DNA of 64,000 nt from assembly GCA_047495785.1 (NCBI GenBank), contig JBLDXI010000024.1, positions 3,534,001-3,598,000 of the forward strand, written 5' to 3'. The stretch is from Lepidodermella squamata. Taxonomy: Eukaryota > Gastrotricha. Below are positions 38,301-52,134 of this stretch, piece by piece. Position 1 is the stretch's first letter; each line of letters starts with the position of its first letter. A program made the translations under genes and the position numbers. The notes beneath the pieces are model-generated. The model did no database searches, was not told where the DNA came from, and saw only the letters and a program-made list of their open reading frames with translations.

Positions 38301-41300
38301 TGGACCATTAACTAACGCGGTTCAATCTGCCCTTGAGACTAACTCGACAAAAACAGTCTCATATTGGTGTTTCAGCGGTTACAGGTACGTTGTCAGTCTT
38401 ATGAGGGCCCGAGAAAGATACTGATTGTTGTTTTCTCAGATGGAGTTCAAATTCCCAGCAAGCCCAATCAATAAAATGCACTCAAACGACGGGGACAATG
38501 CTACCGACTATGTCTTGGGTTCCGGCGACTCCGCCAGGATCATGCGCAGCTTCAACGACTGTTTGTACTCCGAGTTGTGCGAACTCAGGTAAATTTGCCG
38601 GTTTTTAATCCTCATCAACGGGAATACCTTTCTAACTGTCACTAAAAGGTACTTGCGTTGCTGGTACTCCGACAGCTTCTTGTAAGTGTGCCACTGGTTA
38701 CGCTGGGATCGATTGCTCTATTCGTGAGTTTATGGTTGTTTTTTTTATATTCTCGGATTATTTTCAAATATTTTAGCTCTCAACATCTTCCCGACAAATT
38801 GTAATCTCGTTGCCTTATGGACAATGATGTCGACGCATGTATCGAGCACAGGAAAAATATCTGATATTTTCAATCGGACCTACGATATGACTGTGGACCG
38901 AAACACGGTATTCTTCCCAGATAATGGTCCATTCTCTGCTCCAACTGGCCTCGGTTTCGGTCTTGCCCAACAAACGTCAACGTCAATCGTCGGCGCTCTC
39001 CAGGTCGGAGAAATTTTGTTTTAGCTATCTCGCTTACTTAATTGCTATTCAATTCTTTAGGTGACTTTTCCAGTAGTACCGTTTCAGCTAAACGCGCCTT
39101 GGACGATTTCAGCCTATGTCCGTTTTAATCCTACTGCGGACTGGGCCGTCGAGTATCCCTTCGTTACTTTCCTAAATGATGGCATCGCTGGGAATTCACC
39201 TTCCATCGCTATGGACCCGAAAGGAAATGCTAAATTTAAGTACACCGCGCTTGGATCTAGTACGAGTGTCCCGATCAGCACGCCACCTAACAACTGGATC
39301 GGTGTTGGATTTCAATGGAGATGGGTTTCGTTCCGTTATGACCCAGCTACGTTAAGAGTAACATACGTTATGGACACAACTTTTGGAACTAACATAACTC
39401 TTGCGAATGCGCCTGTGTTTAAATCTATTAAAATGTACGTCGGATCTTCGGATGTGGCTCTCGCCCCGATTTGGGATGGCTCCATCTCCTGCCTCTCAAT
39501 TTACAACTGGGCACTAAGTGACGCAGAGACTACTCAGTTGAGGCTAGCCTGCAAACAGATTTTAGGCGGAGGAGCTGCTCCCGCTGCTTCACCGACGACC
39601 TGCAGAGCGTGCCAAGGCGCCTCCTTACCTTATGGCTATTTAGCTATGCCTGACTCAAATGACTACATGTATGCGGCTGGGTCGGTTGTAACTTTCGATT
39701 CCGTTGCTTTCACTTGGTTTGATGTTGCGGCACCTCCTCTTCGTACAGTTAGTGTCACCTGCTCGGCTACAACTGGATTGTGGGATACAACACCCATCAC
39801 TGCTAATACTTATGGTAGGCCCGCTGAAAATATTATATTTTTGGGAATATATAACAATAATTTGATTGTACAGCATTTGGATGTTATCCTGAGTGTCACA
39901 ACGAGTAAGTGTTAATTGATTCATATATGCATTTATTTTAACTAATTTTGAAAATTAAATTAGCGGTCTTTGTACCTGCACAACCACATCCTGCTCTTGC
40001 ACTTGTATGACTGGATTTTCTGGTATCGACTGCTCGATTCAAAGCGACATGGCCACTCACATCACGAAGGCCAGCGTTTTCTATCCTCTAACCCTGGACC
40101 AAACTATAGCTCAAGGCTCGAATCCTACTAACACACAGCCCTACGCGGTCGATGTTTCGCCGAATAAGTTTCATCTGCAAGTCGGGAAAATAGTTGCTCT
40201 TCAAACTGGACCATGGAATACGCCGGATAGCTCTTATAGATTCAGAAATGGTTTCGACTACTGGTTGAATGGCAATGGAAATCTGTTTGGTACTGTTACT
40301 GGTTCATCAGTCATGTCTGGCAGCCAACCAGTTACCCTTCTTTTCTACATGCGCTTTAACGCTAAAACTGGAGATCAGCCAATTCTCGCCTTTCAAACGC
40401 CCAATGCATCTCCGCAGTGCACCTCATTTGTTGTCGATGAAGTGAACGACAACTTGCTGTATTATCCAACGAATGTTTCCGTTCCTAAGAGTGGCGCTTC
40501 GTCGATATTGACCACTACAGCTTGGATTCCTATGAAAGTTACCTACACAGCTGGGCAGAAGGTCGGTATTTCTACATTTGACAACACGTACTCGACTTAC
40601 ACGGCTTCAACTGTTACCGTGCGGACTTCAAGCACTCTCTTGATTGGCTACGATAATTTCCTAAAATTGGCGACCGATTTGACGCTCTCATGCCTCGCCG
40701 TTTTCCCTAACACAGTTACAAGTTCAACTCTCGAAACTAACCACGGTATGTTCATGGTTCATATTAGAGCTTAATAGAGAAATCCGTAATTATTTGCAGA
40801 AAAAGCTTGTCAAGTGTTTGCAAAGCAGTTCTGTCCGCTTCCGCCATCCAACATTGCAAATACCATGTCGCCAACTTACAAGAACGTTTTCGTTGACACC
40901 GAAGCCTGGTATTTCTGCTTTTCTGGCTTTTCGATAAACGGAGGCACTCCGAGGTCAACCTCGATAACATGCAAGCACCCGCATACATCGTTCTACACTC
41001 CTGCTGCTCCTACCTGGAACCCATCGACACCCAGTCCTTGCACGGCTACGACAGCTAGCTGTATTCAGCCGTGTCTCAACGGTGGGACATGTTTCAGTGG
41101 ATTGCCGACTGCAATTTGCGAGTGTCCTTCTCCCTACTCCGGTCCTGATTGCAGCATAGGTATGTTAAGTCGAGCATTCCATAAAAATTTCTGATTTTTC
41201 CGCTTCTAGATCTTCGGATATTCCCGGACCGGTGCCATTTGGTCTCTGCGTTTCCATTGACCAGCTTTTTCATTAACAACTGGGGAAAGGCTATTGATTT

Positions 41301-44300
41301 GATGTCTTCATCAAGAACTGCGATAATTCCAACGGGGGCGAATATTGAATGGCACACTTCAATTCCATTTCCGGCCTATCCACCCCCACTAGCGGTAGCT
41401 AACTTGGCTTACTCAACTGCTGGTCAAGTAAAGGTCGTGTACGGTACAACTGCTCCAGCTTTTGAAGCATCGTCTTCATTCACCATTTCCGCCTACATCC
41501 GCTTCGATCAAGTGAAAACTGTTTACAAAACTTTATACCCACTCGTATCATTCACTAACCTATGGGGTAGCAACTCTCCCGCTATTTTCATCTCCCCGGA
41601 TGGGAAGGCGGTTCTTCTCTATAAATACGGGTCTAATACATACACCCTAAACATCCCGTTCACTCGATTGATCGGCATTGGACCTTGGGCGTTTGTTTCA
41701 TTCAATTACGATTCGGCGAATAATCGAATTACTACTTCGATGAATAACGCGTTGTTCTCGACGCCTGTATCGGTAACTCAATATCCAATGTGGGCAACTT
41801 CCACGCTTTGGATTGGGTCTACTGATACAACTATATCAGGGGGTGCAACAGTCTTCACTGGAACAATATCTTGCTTAACAATCTACGAGAAATCTTTAAG
41901 CTCGGCAGAGTTGACCCAACTTAAACTGGTCTGCGATTCCTTCCTCGGCGGGTCGACGGCAAATAACACGGCTACAGATTGCACAACATGTTTGCTGCCG
42001 CCAACTGGGGGGTTGCCCATTGTTACGGAAAATGATGTCGACCTGCCTGTTGGAAAGACATTGACTTATGTCACCCCACCTTATTGGCGATATCCGAATA
42101 TCAACTTCAATCAACGCACTCTGTCTACAACATGCCAGGCTTCGGGCACTGCTCCCGTATGGAGTACCCCTCTAATTCCTGTTATCGACAGCCCTCCTTG
42201 TAAGACCTGCACTACTTTATTTTCGAGTTTAAATATTTGACTTTTTTATAAGCTTACACGGTTTATTGCGACCCACCGTGCGTTAATGGCTGGTGCGAAT
42301 GCTTATCTGGTTCGTCATGCAAATGTAACTGTCTCGCTGGCTACACTGGACCTGATTGCTTGGTACTGGCTACGACTATTACCAGCGTTGCATCATCATT
42401 TTGGCCAATGACTCTTGACTCTGGAATGGCGAGACATCCAACGCTAGCACGCCTTGTTGCCTTGGACTTTGGTACAAACAACAACCCTCTGAATCTGTAC
42501 CTTGGAATTGGTTTGGACAACGGGCCGTTTAGCAACACCCCAAACAGCGCTGTTCGAGTGAGATCACTCAGGACGCTTCCTAGAATTATCGGAGCGGCGT
42601 CGAGTACAACTTTCCCAGCAACATGGACGATCACGTTTTTCCTAAAATATAACCCAAAAGCGTTTGATCACCAGCCAATTATAACTTTCGGCTCAACTGC
42701 TGCTTTCTCGCAATTTTGGCTGAATGTTCAAAGCGGGCAACTTGTTTACCAACCTGGTAATAAAGTGATTCCTTTGAATGGGCCTTCTCCGATATCGAGC
42801 CCTGGAACTTGGTTCCTGATGATAATAACGTACTCAGGGGGTTTGATGGCTTCGTCTTCAAACGGGGCAAACCCTAATGTTGCAAGTAGCGGAATCGCGG
42901 TTACTGGACTTAATGGTGCGTCGATTATGTACGTTGGCCTTAGCAACTACCCGACCAGCTGGTTTTACTCGGACCTGTCGGTCACTTGCATGGCTCTCTA
43001 CCCAGCTGTATATTCATCTGCTCTAGCGAATCAGCACGGTCAACTTTGCCATCTATTCACGAAAATGCAGTGCTCGACAACGGCTCCGCGACCACCTGGT
43101 ACTAAGTTTGTGGCGACGGATACCAATGCGATAGCCAGTCAAGGTGTCACCTACACATGTATCGGGGGTTACTTATGGGCTGCTCCCGTCAATGCCAAAA
43201 CTCGAAGTGTCTCGTGCATACAGAGCTTGTCTCTAAACCCTACGGTTTCCTGGTCTCCAACGTCTCTAACAGGGTCATGCGTTGGTAGGTTATTTGCATC
43301 CTTAGGCTATATATAACTGAATGATAATTTATCAAGCTTCTACATCAACCTGCTCTCCAGCTTGTGCAAGCGGAGCTACCTGTGTTGCTGCTACAGACTT
43401 CGCACGTTGCAAATGCCCGACGGGTGTAACAGGGCTCGATTGTTCGATAAGTGAGTTTCGAATCTTTTTTACTGGAGATAGTTTGGATTCCAAAATACCT
43501 ATGTTACAGATACCTTGAAACTTCCGGCCTTATGCAGAATCGTCTCTCTGTGGCCGCTCAATATCCAAAACTTGAACAACCTCGGGAAGGCTGTAGACGT
43601 CATACAAGGGCAAGATGCAGATGTCGCTACTACCCTTTTGTGGCCTGATAACGGACCATACCCACAAAGCGGCAAGGCTGTTCCTAATTTAGTGGGATCC
43701 TCAGTCGGAGCGATCCTAGTCAACGCCCAGGCTCCATTGCTACAACTTGAATCGTGGACCATCTCTGCGTTTCTCCAGTTCGATTTCACAGCTGTTGGCA
43801 ACTCAAATTTCGACAAATTTTACGCATTTTTCTCGTTTGCAAATAACACGAACATCGTCAATTCACCCGCCATTTTCATGTCTCCGGCTGGGCAAATTCG
43901 GATGTACTACGTTGCAGAAGGTGCTTCACGCTTCTATGATTTGAATGGCCCGAGCTATATAGGCGTTGGCCAGTGGGCTTTCGTGTCCATCACATATAAC
44001 AGCGTTACGCAAAGACTTTATCTGGCTATGCGGCTGCGGGGCGGTTATACTGGTTTGACGACTAGCAACATGTTGCAGCCGCCTCCAGTTTTCTCAGCAA
44101 CCAATACGAACTTCTACATCGGGTCAACAGATATGGGACCTCAACCTGGGACCTATACCACAGTTTTCCCTGGTCGCATAGCTTGCATGTCAATCTATAA
44201 AACAGCATTAGCGGCAGCTGAGATCAGCCAACTTTTCGCAGCATGCAGTGAGATTTTGGGTTCGACCGTCCCTGCGCCGCTAACTTCCCAAACTACTTGC

Positions 44301-46855
44301 GACGTTTGTGTAAACCTCACAACAGCCTATCTAGCTTTGCCATCTCCTAATGACGCTAACATCCCGGTCACCGCGGCTAACATTCGTCATACCTGCCCTG
44401 TCAATACCCGACTAGTTTCAGACAAATTCGCCCGTACTCAAGACACGCAATGTATAGCGACAAATACCTGGTTCCCGGATCCTTTGTCGGATTGCGACGA
44501 TCAAGCTACACCGGTTCAATGCAATCCGACCTGCATGAATGGAGGCCAATGCATTTGCGACAGTTCTATCAACCAATGCTATTGCCAGTGTCAGCCGGAC
44601 TTCACAGGGCCTGAATGTATGATCAGTATCTCAAACTATCCGGTTGATAGTTCTGCAATAGCTTTCTGGCCGCTAACAGCTGATACGACTGTGCGAGACC
44701 CTGCGACCAAATGGACATCTGTCATTGCATTGGATTACTCGTTCGACAAACAACATTTGAGCGTGGGAGATGGGGCTGGGCTCACGTCTGGTGTATTCAC
44801 AAGTTCCGAGCAGAGTAACAATGCCTACAAATTCAGATCTTTAAGAAGCGATTCTTACCTTTGGCTCGAGAATGGAGATCTTAACTTGGGCGGTCGGTCT
44901 TGGGACGGCTCTGCCTGGGTTAATTGGAACAGCCCACCGAGCCCAATTTTGCCATTTGTTATTATGTTCTATGTCAACTACAACACGCAAGCCGGTGGCA
45001 ATCAGCCAGTGTTCAGTTTCGGAGAAGGTGGAACAGCACTGTGGATTGATCAAATAACAGGCCAGTTTCGCTATTACCCGGACAATGTTCTACTCCCTCA
45101 CACCGGGGCGAAGTTCAGCGTGAATATTTCAACTGTATGGATGCCGGTAACTATTGTTTACGATGACACTGGTAAGATGGGTGCAGCGGTGGGAGCAACC
45201 GTGGGGGCGCCTTCATCGATGGCGTCTGTTTCCATCTACGCCAATGGAACGAATAAATTCTACCTTGGCTACTCAGATTTCCCAACTCCCACGTTTTCGG
45301 ACCTTGGCATCGCCTGCTTCGCTATTTATCAAAATGTCACCTATTCGACAAATCTGGCTTATAAGCATGGCAAGGCATGTGCTCAATTCGAAAAAGCGGC
45401 TTGCGCTAATCCTGCATCGGATTCCAAAGCTATCAAACCTTCGACAACAGCTTTGGCTGGGCAGAGCTATACTTACACTTGCCGAGGATCTGGTTTGGCA
45501 TTCCAGCCTTCGATTAGTTACCAGGAAACTATAAGCTGCTCGGTTTTCTCGAGTAGTATGGTTCCGACTTTAAGCTGGACTACTAAGTCTAACAACTGCA
45601 ATAGTAAGTGATAAAACCCTTCCAAAATTTAGCGTCTGATATGGTATTCTTTCTATTAGCTTATACCGCAGCTTGTTCACCACCGTGTCAAAACGGCGGT
45701 ACTTGTAACAAAACTGGAGCTTTCCCTGTTTGCCAATGCACCTCTGGATATCTCGGGGTGGATTGCTCTATTCGTAAGCTTTTCCCTGTGTTTTCTTCAT
45801 CTTATAGCGGTAATTCGCTTATATTTCAGCTGCGGAGATATTCACCTGCCAGAGCTATTTGCAGGGCTATTGGCCGATGCTTGCGACCCAAGCTACTAAC
45901 AACGGCTATTTGATTGACCTGTTCAACTCTTCCCAGAGCATCGTGACTAGTACTAGCGGCCTTAATGCACGCTATGACTCGCCATTTTACCCAAATGGCT
46001 CGGCTATCATTGCTCTGACCGGAAATGTATTCGGTGCTGCTTATGTGGACAAACCTAAATGGCCTCAAGCCGGCAGTTTGAACCAGTCATTCGTAATTGC
46101 TGGATATGTTCGATTCGACCCCAGAGCCACAGCGACGACTTTGTACCCATTAATATCATTCAACGATGGAACGGGGACCGGCAATTCACCGACAATCTTC
46201 GTGGCTAAAACTGGGCGCGTCGTGATGCAATACATAGCGAATAATGTGATGACTTCCGTCGAGTTCTGGGCACCTAGTGTAATTGGCGTTGGTACCCCCA
46301 AGTCCTTCCTAATTATCCAGTTTAATAAAACGAGCGGAAATATCACTGCTGGGACGTTGCATTTCCAGACCATGGAATACTTAGTTGGCACGCCTGTCTC
46401 CGTTTGGCCGATTGCTGACACAGTGTCTGTGAATGGGAGGATGTACATTGGAACAGTAGTTATGAACCCAGTGCCCACTGGCTATGCGCAACTATTCAGT
46501 GGCGAAATCGCTTGCCTTTCCATCCACAACCACACTCTGCCAGAACAACAGACGCAACAGCTTTTGCTGGCCTGTGACTACTTACTGGGTGGTCCTAGGC
46601 TACCGACTGCTCTGCAGATATGTTTCGTCCTGCCACAGTGTGAGTACTTGCCATATGTGACAAGGGCAACGAGGGTGAGCGAGTACTACGCTCCGAAGGT
46701 AATTGGTGAGGTGGTTGCCGAGGGGAGCTATACTAACTCAACTCAATTAACCTTCCTGTGTGACTATGGTACTGCTTACAACAACTCGCCTATCATCGAG
46801 CAATTGGTATATTGTAGCTGGGGCAAGTGGATCAAGCCCTACAACGAGTGCTCAC
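35340..46855 (+). other. gene A ectodomain: nine CCP-EGF-LamG rounds
   Basis: LamG domains by exon: LamG1 35868-37234; LamG2 37358-38384; LamG3 38777-39814; LamG4 39964-40745; LamG5 41210-42199; LamG6 42253-43284; LamG7 and LamG8 inside 43510-45603; LamG9 45830-46855. Even-numbered copies share the starts AFWPL or FWPM, an ALDxS element and a closing HGxxCxxF. Odd-numbered copies (3, 5, 7, 9) share a start with C-x2-V-x-L-W, PDNGPF, WTISAYVRF, WIGVG and CLSIYxxxL followed by LACxxxLGG. EGF-like linkers end in GxDCSI. CCP-like segments carry paired cysteines and a late tryptophan. LamG1 has a private Cys/Trp-rich insertion in exon 36424-36852. Confidence 0.8.
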
Positions 46856-49800
46856 GTAATATTTCGTCATAGGTATATTTTAATATGAAATAAAAAATTT
46901 TGATTGCAGCGTATTCGTGGCAAAACATGATAACCGACATAAAGTTTTTTGATTCCTTTTCGGATATCGCCTTCTTCTACTACGTTAACAATGCGAGTGC
47001 GGTAATTTCTCAGGCAGGAATTGCGATCCCAGCGATAGCTGACCAACAAAAGCTCAACAACTCGGTGGTAAACTAAAAAGTACTTGGATTCAATCTGATT
47101 CATTCATCTTTCTTTTTAGTTCTCCGCTGTTTCAACGATCAGCAGTCTTTATTCCAAACTCATACGAATCAATCAGAATTTAACCGTTGAAACTCTGATG
47201 GATGCAACAAGAGGTATGCTATTAGTTTAATATCGCAAGTGTTACCATATTTATAATATCTCAGCCTATTCATCTGCAATGGGAAGAATCATCTTTTCAC
47301 TCACAAATTACACGTTGAGAGATCTCGGATTGACATCATTAACTGCTTATGACAATCTCTGGATTTGCGAAGAAACCATTACTCTCGAGCCTATTCCCCC
47401 ACCTTTGGTCACTCAACAACAAATACAATGGCTGTATGACAGTTTCTTGAATCTGGTGAACGATATGACGCGTCTTGTCACCAACAAATTACCCGTTGGT
47501 GGAACGTTTAGACAAGACGAGTTGTTTTACTCGGTCTCCATTTCGAAAATGTTATTGCCGCAGCTCTCAGCCAAGAGAATCTACACGAATTATGCGAACG
47601 TATACTTCCCTGGCATGCGAGAGAATGGTTACTTCACTCATCTATTGGCTGACGAATTCTACCCAAATACCACCTTAAATGTCAACTCAGTCATCACTGT
47701 TGTGGTTAGTTATTAATAGGCCGTATAGTTTTGGATAATGCTCTCATTTCATCCCAGGTGTACTCGTTTCTGAACAACATTCTCAGTCCGCAACAGCCAT
47801 TTAACTACTTGACCGTGTCCGTGAATGTGTATCAGGGATCGAAAAAGCTGACGTTAAATCCTGATAAACCTATTACCATCGTCAGTCGAGCTTACCAACC
47901 AAAAGCCAAACAATTCGGTCAACAGAAAGCCTTGGCCCAATGTAATGTGAACAAAATAAAGTGCAAGGTGAACGAAAATTCAGACCGGCTCGGTACTTTG
48001 GTTGTTTTTCCTCTAATATTTGGCGCCGGGTCTTACATGCTCGTGATTCCTAACCAAGACATGGGCTACTGGGCATTCATTCACTTCAACACAAACCCGT
48101 CAACAAGTAACTACATTTGGAAGCTTACGGTGACCAAGAAAGACGATGGTACGAAATCTGCCCAACTGGTTGGAGGGGGTGATGTCGAACGGCCGAAGCT
48201 ATACTTTGACGGATCAAGTGAAACTCGCCTTCTCATTCCGTTATCTGCGATCACTACATTCTCCGGACTTTCTCCAGCAATGCCTAAGGCTTCAGTTCAA
48301 GTATTATTCCGCCGTGATTACTCTGCCTACAGCAATGTGGATGATATGCCTGAAATTGCGTGCTCTTTCATCTATGCTTACGGGTATCATTTATCCATTA
48401 AGCCAACAGCAGACAGCTTATCAAACGGGAATCTAAGATATCGGCGTCAAGCGTCATTCGATTCGTCAGTTGTTGCCGATGCGAGTACTTCAGAAGACTC
48501 GGTAATTCTCACAACCTCGCGACTTGGCGATTTTGGCATTCAAATCACGATTCCACCCAGTCGGATCGCGTTTTCCGATGTTTTTGCCCAGTTTTCAAAG
48601 CTGGAGTCCAATAATATACCAGTCATCCTCTTCATAGCCGGAGCAATCTTCTTCCTCCTGATAGGCCTTGTTATTTTCTACTACCAAGACAAGAAAGATC
48701 TGAAGCGGTGGAGTTTCTATCCAGTCCAGAGCAACCTCTACTTCCAGAATTACAACTATCTGGTAACCATCTACTACAGCCGAGTCCGTCATCCGAAGCT
48801 CAGGCCCTTCGTATCAATCAGCCTGCTCGGTGATATTCAAGACACTACCCTTCGGGAACTGAAAAATGGCAGTCGGAGGAACTTCGAATCGGGGATGGCT
48901 GAAAACTTTATCGTTAACACATTCATCCCAGTAGGAAATGTCACAGGAATCGAACTGAAACTTGACAGCGAGATGCATAGCGCTTTCTTAGCCGAACTCT
49001 ACATTGATAAAATAGTCGTTGTCAACCCAGAGAGATTGACCAAACACATCTTCACCGTCGAAGAGAAGTTAGTGGTCGGTGAACCACCGCGTAGATTCAA
49101 AGAAACAATCGTTGATTTCGACAACCTTGGCGGTTTGGTCGCACAGCACATCAAAGCAGAGATTGCCGAAGATCATACTTGGTTTTCGATAGCGAAGAGA
49201 CCTTACGCAAGTTCATGGACTCGTTGCGAAAGATTGGGCTGCCTCATTGCTGGGATGTTCTTAGTTATGATGGCGGAGACACTCTTTTTTGGGAAAGGCT
49301 ATTCCGCTCCTCGATCTGGGCTGATCTTGACCAAGTACCTTCGAGTTTCATGGTACACTTGCTGGACCGTCGCGGCTTGCACAGCAGCCGTCATTATCCC
49401 GACTAGCCTGATTGCTTTTATTTTCCGAAACACTCCTCGCAAATCTGCTGAGAAGAACCATTCACTGACAATCTTCAACATGAAAGTCCGAATGAGTCGA
49501 AAAGCTGAAGATGGTAAGAACGATACGGCGAAGAGGCTGCCATTCTATGCTGTCTATTTCGGCTGGGCGTTGGTGGTTTTGTGCGTTCTGTCTTCGATTC
49601 TTTTCGTGATTCTCTACAGCTTGCAGTGGAGTTTGGAAAAATCGCTGCATTGGGCTAGTGGCATGGCAATTCACATAGTAATCGACATTATGGTCATCCA
49701 AATAGCGAAGGTAGTCAATTCCGCCGTCATTTTCGGAAAATGTTCATGGTTTATTTTACAGATTTTCGTAGTATCAGTGGTGTACGCTTTGTCTATGAGG

Positions 49801-52134
49801 TACCCTGAAGATGGTATCGATATGTTTATGCCCGCGCAATTCACAAGTACGTCGTTTTTATTTAAAAACAGCTTTTACGAGTCATCATCTGCAGAGAATG
49901 ACCATCGAGCTGAAATGTTCACCAAGTTCCGAAGCTACATCTTCGCGATGATTCATCACATCGTGTACCTGGCTTCATTCGTGCTCGTTTTGTTGATGAC
50001 ATGGAACAGCGAAGCATACCTGCAGCACCGATCGGTAGAGCAAGCCATCAACGTATCCGGGATAACCCCTTTCAAAGGCGTGATCGTCGATCAAGGGCAA
50101 ATTTTTGACTGGCTCCAGTTGCAGCTGATGCCTAGACTCCTGTCGACTCACCATTGGCGGCCTGGTTACTCCTACAAGTTCGTTCCGCGAAGTGCGAAAC
50201 AATTTTACGCTTTGCCCAATCAAGAGTTGGCCTACTTATCGCCTTTGCGCTTGAGGCAACATCGTGCCATGCCAGACACTTGCGCCCTACAGCGAGCTCT
50301 CATACCAAGCGTAGTCAACAGATACGGAACTTTAATGAACACGCTTGAAACCATGAAATGCCGGTATCCGTTCAGAGATTGGAAAGGCGTGGTGACGTCA
50401 ACAGAGCGGCGCTTTTTTGACATGTCCTGGTTCGACCCGATTAACAACCCTCAAGATCCAAGCACAAACGTTGATAGTTCTAGCTTGACTGCGAACTACT
50501 CTTGCTGGTACTATCGGGATTCATCTGATTCAGTGTACGAAGGCTGGGTGGCCACGTACCAACCAGGAGGTTACTATACTGACCTCCTGATCGATTCAAT
50601 TAAGTATGATCCTCTGAAGGAGCTGGGCAAACTGAGAGCCGCAAGATGGCTTGACGAATTTACAGCCGTCTTTTTCGTTGATTTCACTATGCTTTTCCCT
50701 CAATCTGGCACTTTCTTACCGGTGAAAGTCGTTTTCGAAGCTACTGAGACTGGGGGATTTGTTTACCATTCTCGAATCCACCCGATCAATATGTATCAAT
50801 ACAGAAGTGATGGCTCAGCTTTAGTCATTATCATCCAGGGCGCTTGGGCTCTGTTGGTCCTAACTCAAGTCATCAAACTGATTCACAAACTCTTCATTCA
50901 GCGAACTAAATTCTTCAGAGATGGCTGGAATTGGTTTGACCTTGCTCACATTGCCGTTGCTTTTGGGGCAGTTGGCATGTGCGTGATACGTCTGTTCACT
51001 ATGAACGCGATAATTGCGCGTGTGACGGATAACATCGATGAAAATTTCATCTCCTGGGATCGCCTCGTCACAATTGACTCCATTCTGACAGACCTATTTG
51101 GGACAGCATTCTTTATGGCTATCATCCTTTTCTTCCCTGTTGCAAAGACCGTCTCCTCTTGGTCGACGGTTCTTGAAACTTTAGGCCACGCTAAATGGAT
51201 GCTGACGTACTTCGCCGTTATTTTCGCAATTCTTACCACCATGTTTGCATCAGTCGGGCTGGCAATCTTTGGCGATAAGTTTGATTCATTCAGTACGATG
51301 GCTCGGTCATATCTTACCATGGTTCGCGCGTTCCCAAGGGTTAGCTCAAAGCTACTGGGAAATGACTCGCCTCGAGATACGCGATTACCCATGTTTTATT
51401 GCATGGTCTTCGCCGCCGGAACATTCTACATTGTCTACAATTTGTTCAGACCTGTTCTTGTCCTGGCCTACTATAAAGTTTCGGCTTCGATGGGAACAGG
51501 ACCTGTTGGATTTTTCGGCAGGAAGAAGTCCAAGAAGCAGTTGCCACCTCCGCGGAGGAAAGCAAAGTGTCCAAATGCCAGATGTAAGTTGTTATAGCTG
51601 ATATATTTTATCTAATAGCTTCTTTTTCGTCTAGTTGAAAGAGCAATGAATCGCTTTGTATACTTCGCCAACAAAAAAGCTGTAGAGCTTGATGATTCAA
51701 GCCGAGACAAGAGTCTCTTGCACTGGTTTGCAGAGACAATTCGACATTGGCGAGCGTGGCGTCAAGCAGAGCGGCTTCTTGAAGTTGGTTGGGTGCCAAT
51801 TGGTGACGCTGCTAATCGAGCTCAGTCTCGTCAACGTACAAGGCTCAGCACTGCTTTGTCAACATCAGGAATCTCTTTGACATCGGAATCGCCCCCACCA
51901 TCAGCTGTTTCACGCCGGCCGTTAGATAACGACGAAAAAGAGCAGATGGATAAGTGGAAGCAGCACATTTTTGCTGAGGATGTCAGCCTACGGCCTCATT
52001 CAACGGCTATACGAGATGCGTACCTGCGAATCGAAAGCGTGCAACGCCAAAAGATCGTGAAGAGTGGTAGAGAGAAGACGACAACAGACGTTCACCATCT
52101 AAGCCCTCTTTCGGCTAGTGGTGATCATTCGTAA
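35340..52134 (+). CDS. Polycystin-1 family protein with CCP-EGF-LamG ectodomain (gene A)
   Basis: Twenty-seven exons with consistent phase, total 15300 nt, 5099 residues: 35340-35643, 35701-35811, 35868-36133, 36193-36363, 36424-36852, 36907-37234, 37358-37603, 37657-37705, 37755-38384, 38440-38588, 38649-38723, 38777-39003, 39061-39814, 39874-39904, 39964-40745, 40800-41159, 41210-42199, 42253-43284, 43337-43450, 43510-45603, 45660-45773, 45830-46855, 46910-47067, 47120-47213, 47265-47704, 47758-51583 and 51635-52134. Order: signal peptide, then nine rounds of CCP-like, EGF-like and LamG domains (to residue about 3427), a GAIN-like region, TM1 (about 3942-3966), PLAT (about 3989-4100), roughly ten more TM segments with a polycystin extracellular domain between TM6 and TM7 (about 4405-4675), and a basic cytosolic tail. 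Polycystin-1 proteins are surface receptors that assemble with TRPP channels, often in cilia (family knowledge). The LamG array replaces the usual PKD/REJ ectodomain. I join all exons as one gene because phases and domain order are continuous; a transcript would settle it. Confidence 0.8.
46910..48600 (+). other. gene A GAIN-like region with degraded GPS
   Basis: Exons 46910-47067, 47120-47213, 47265-47704 and the start of 47758-51583 encode a region of about 510 residues between the last CCP and TM1, in the position of the GAIN domain of polycystin-1. Just before TM1 the text TTSRLGDFGIQITIPPS aligns with the GPS end of the family, but His-Leu-Thr/Ser is replaced by Arg-Leu-Gly and the usual cysteine pairs and tryptophans are not visible. 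Autoproteolysis is therefore not expected (inference). Confidence 0.55.
48611..51583 (+). other. gene A PLAT domain and 11-TM polycystin core
   Basis: TM1 (VILFIAGAIFFLLIGLVIFY) is followed by PLAT beginning YNYLVTIYYSRVRHPKLRPF. Further hydrophobic segments include LGCLIAGMFLVMMAETLFF, TCWTVAACTAAVIIPTSLIA, WALVVLCVLSSILFVILYSL, SYIFAMIHHIVYLASFVLVL and a last group from 50821 to 51470. The extracellular loop between TM6 and TM7 contains DEFTAVFFVDFTMLFPQSG and VYHSRIHPINMYQYRSDGS, typical of the polycystin domain. Confidence 0.85.
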
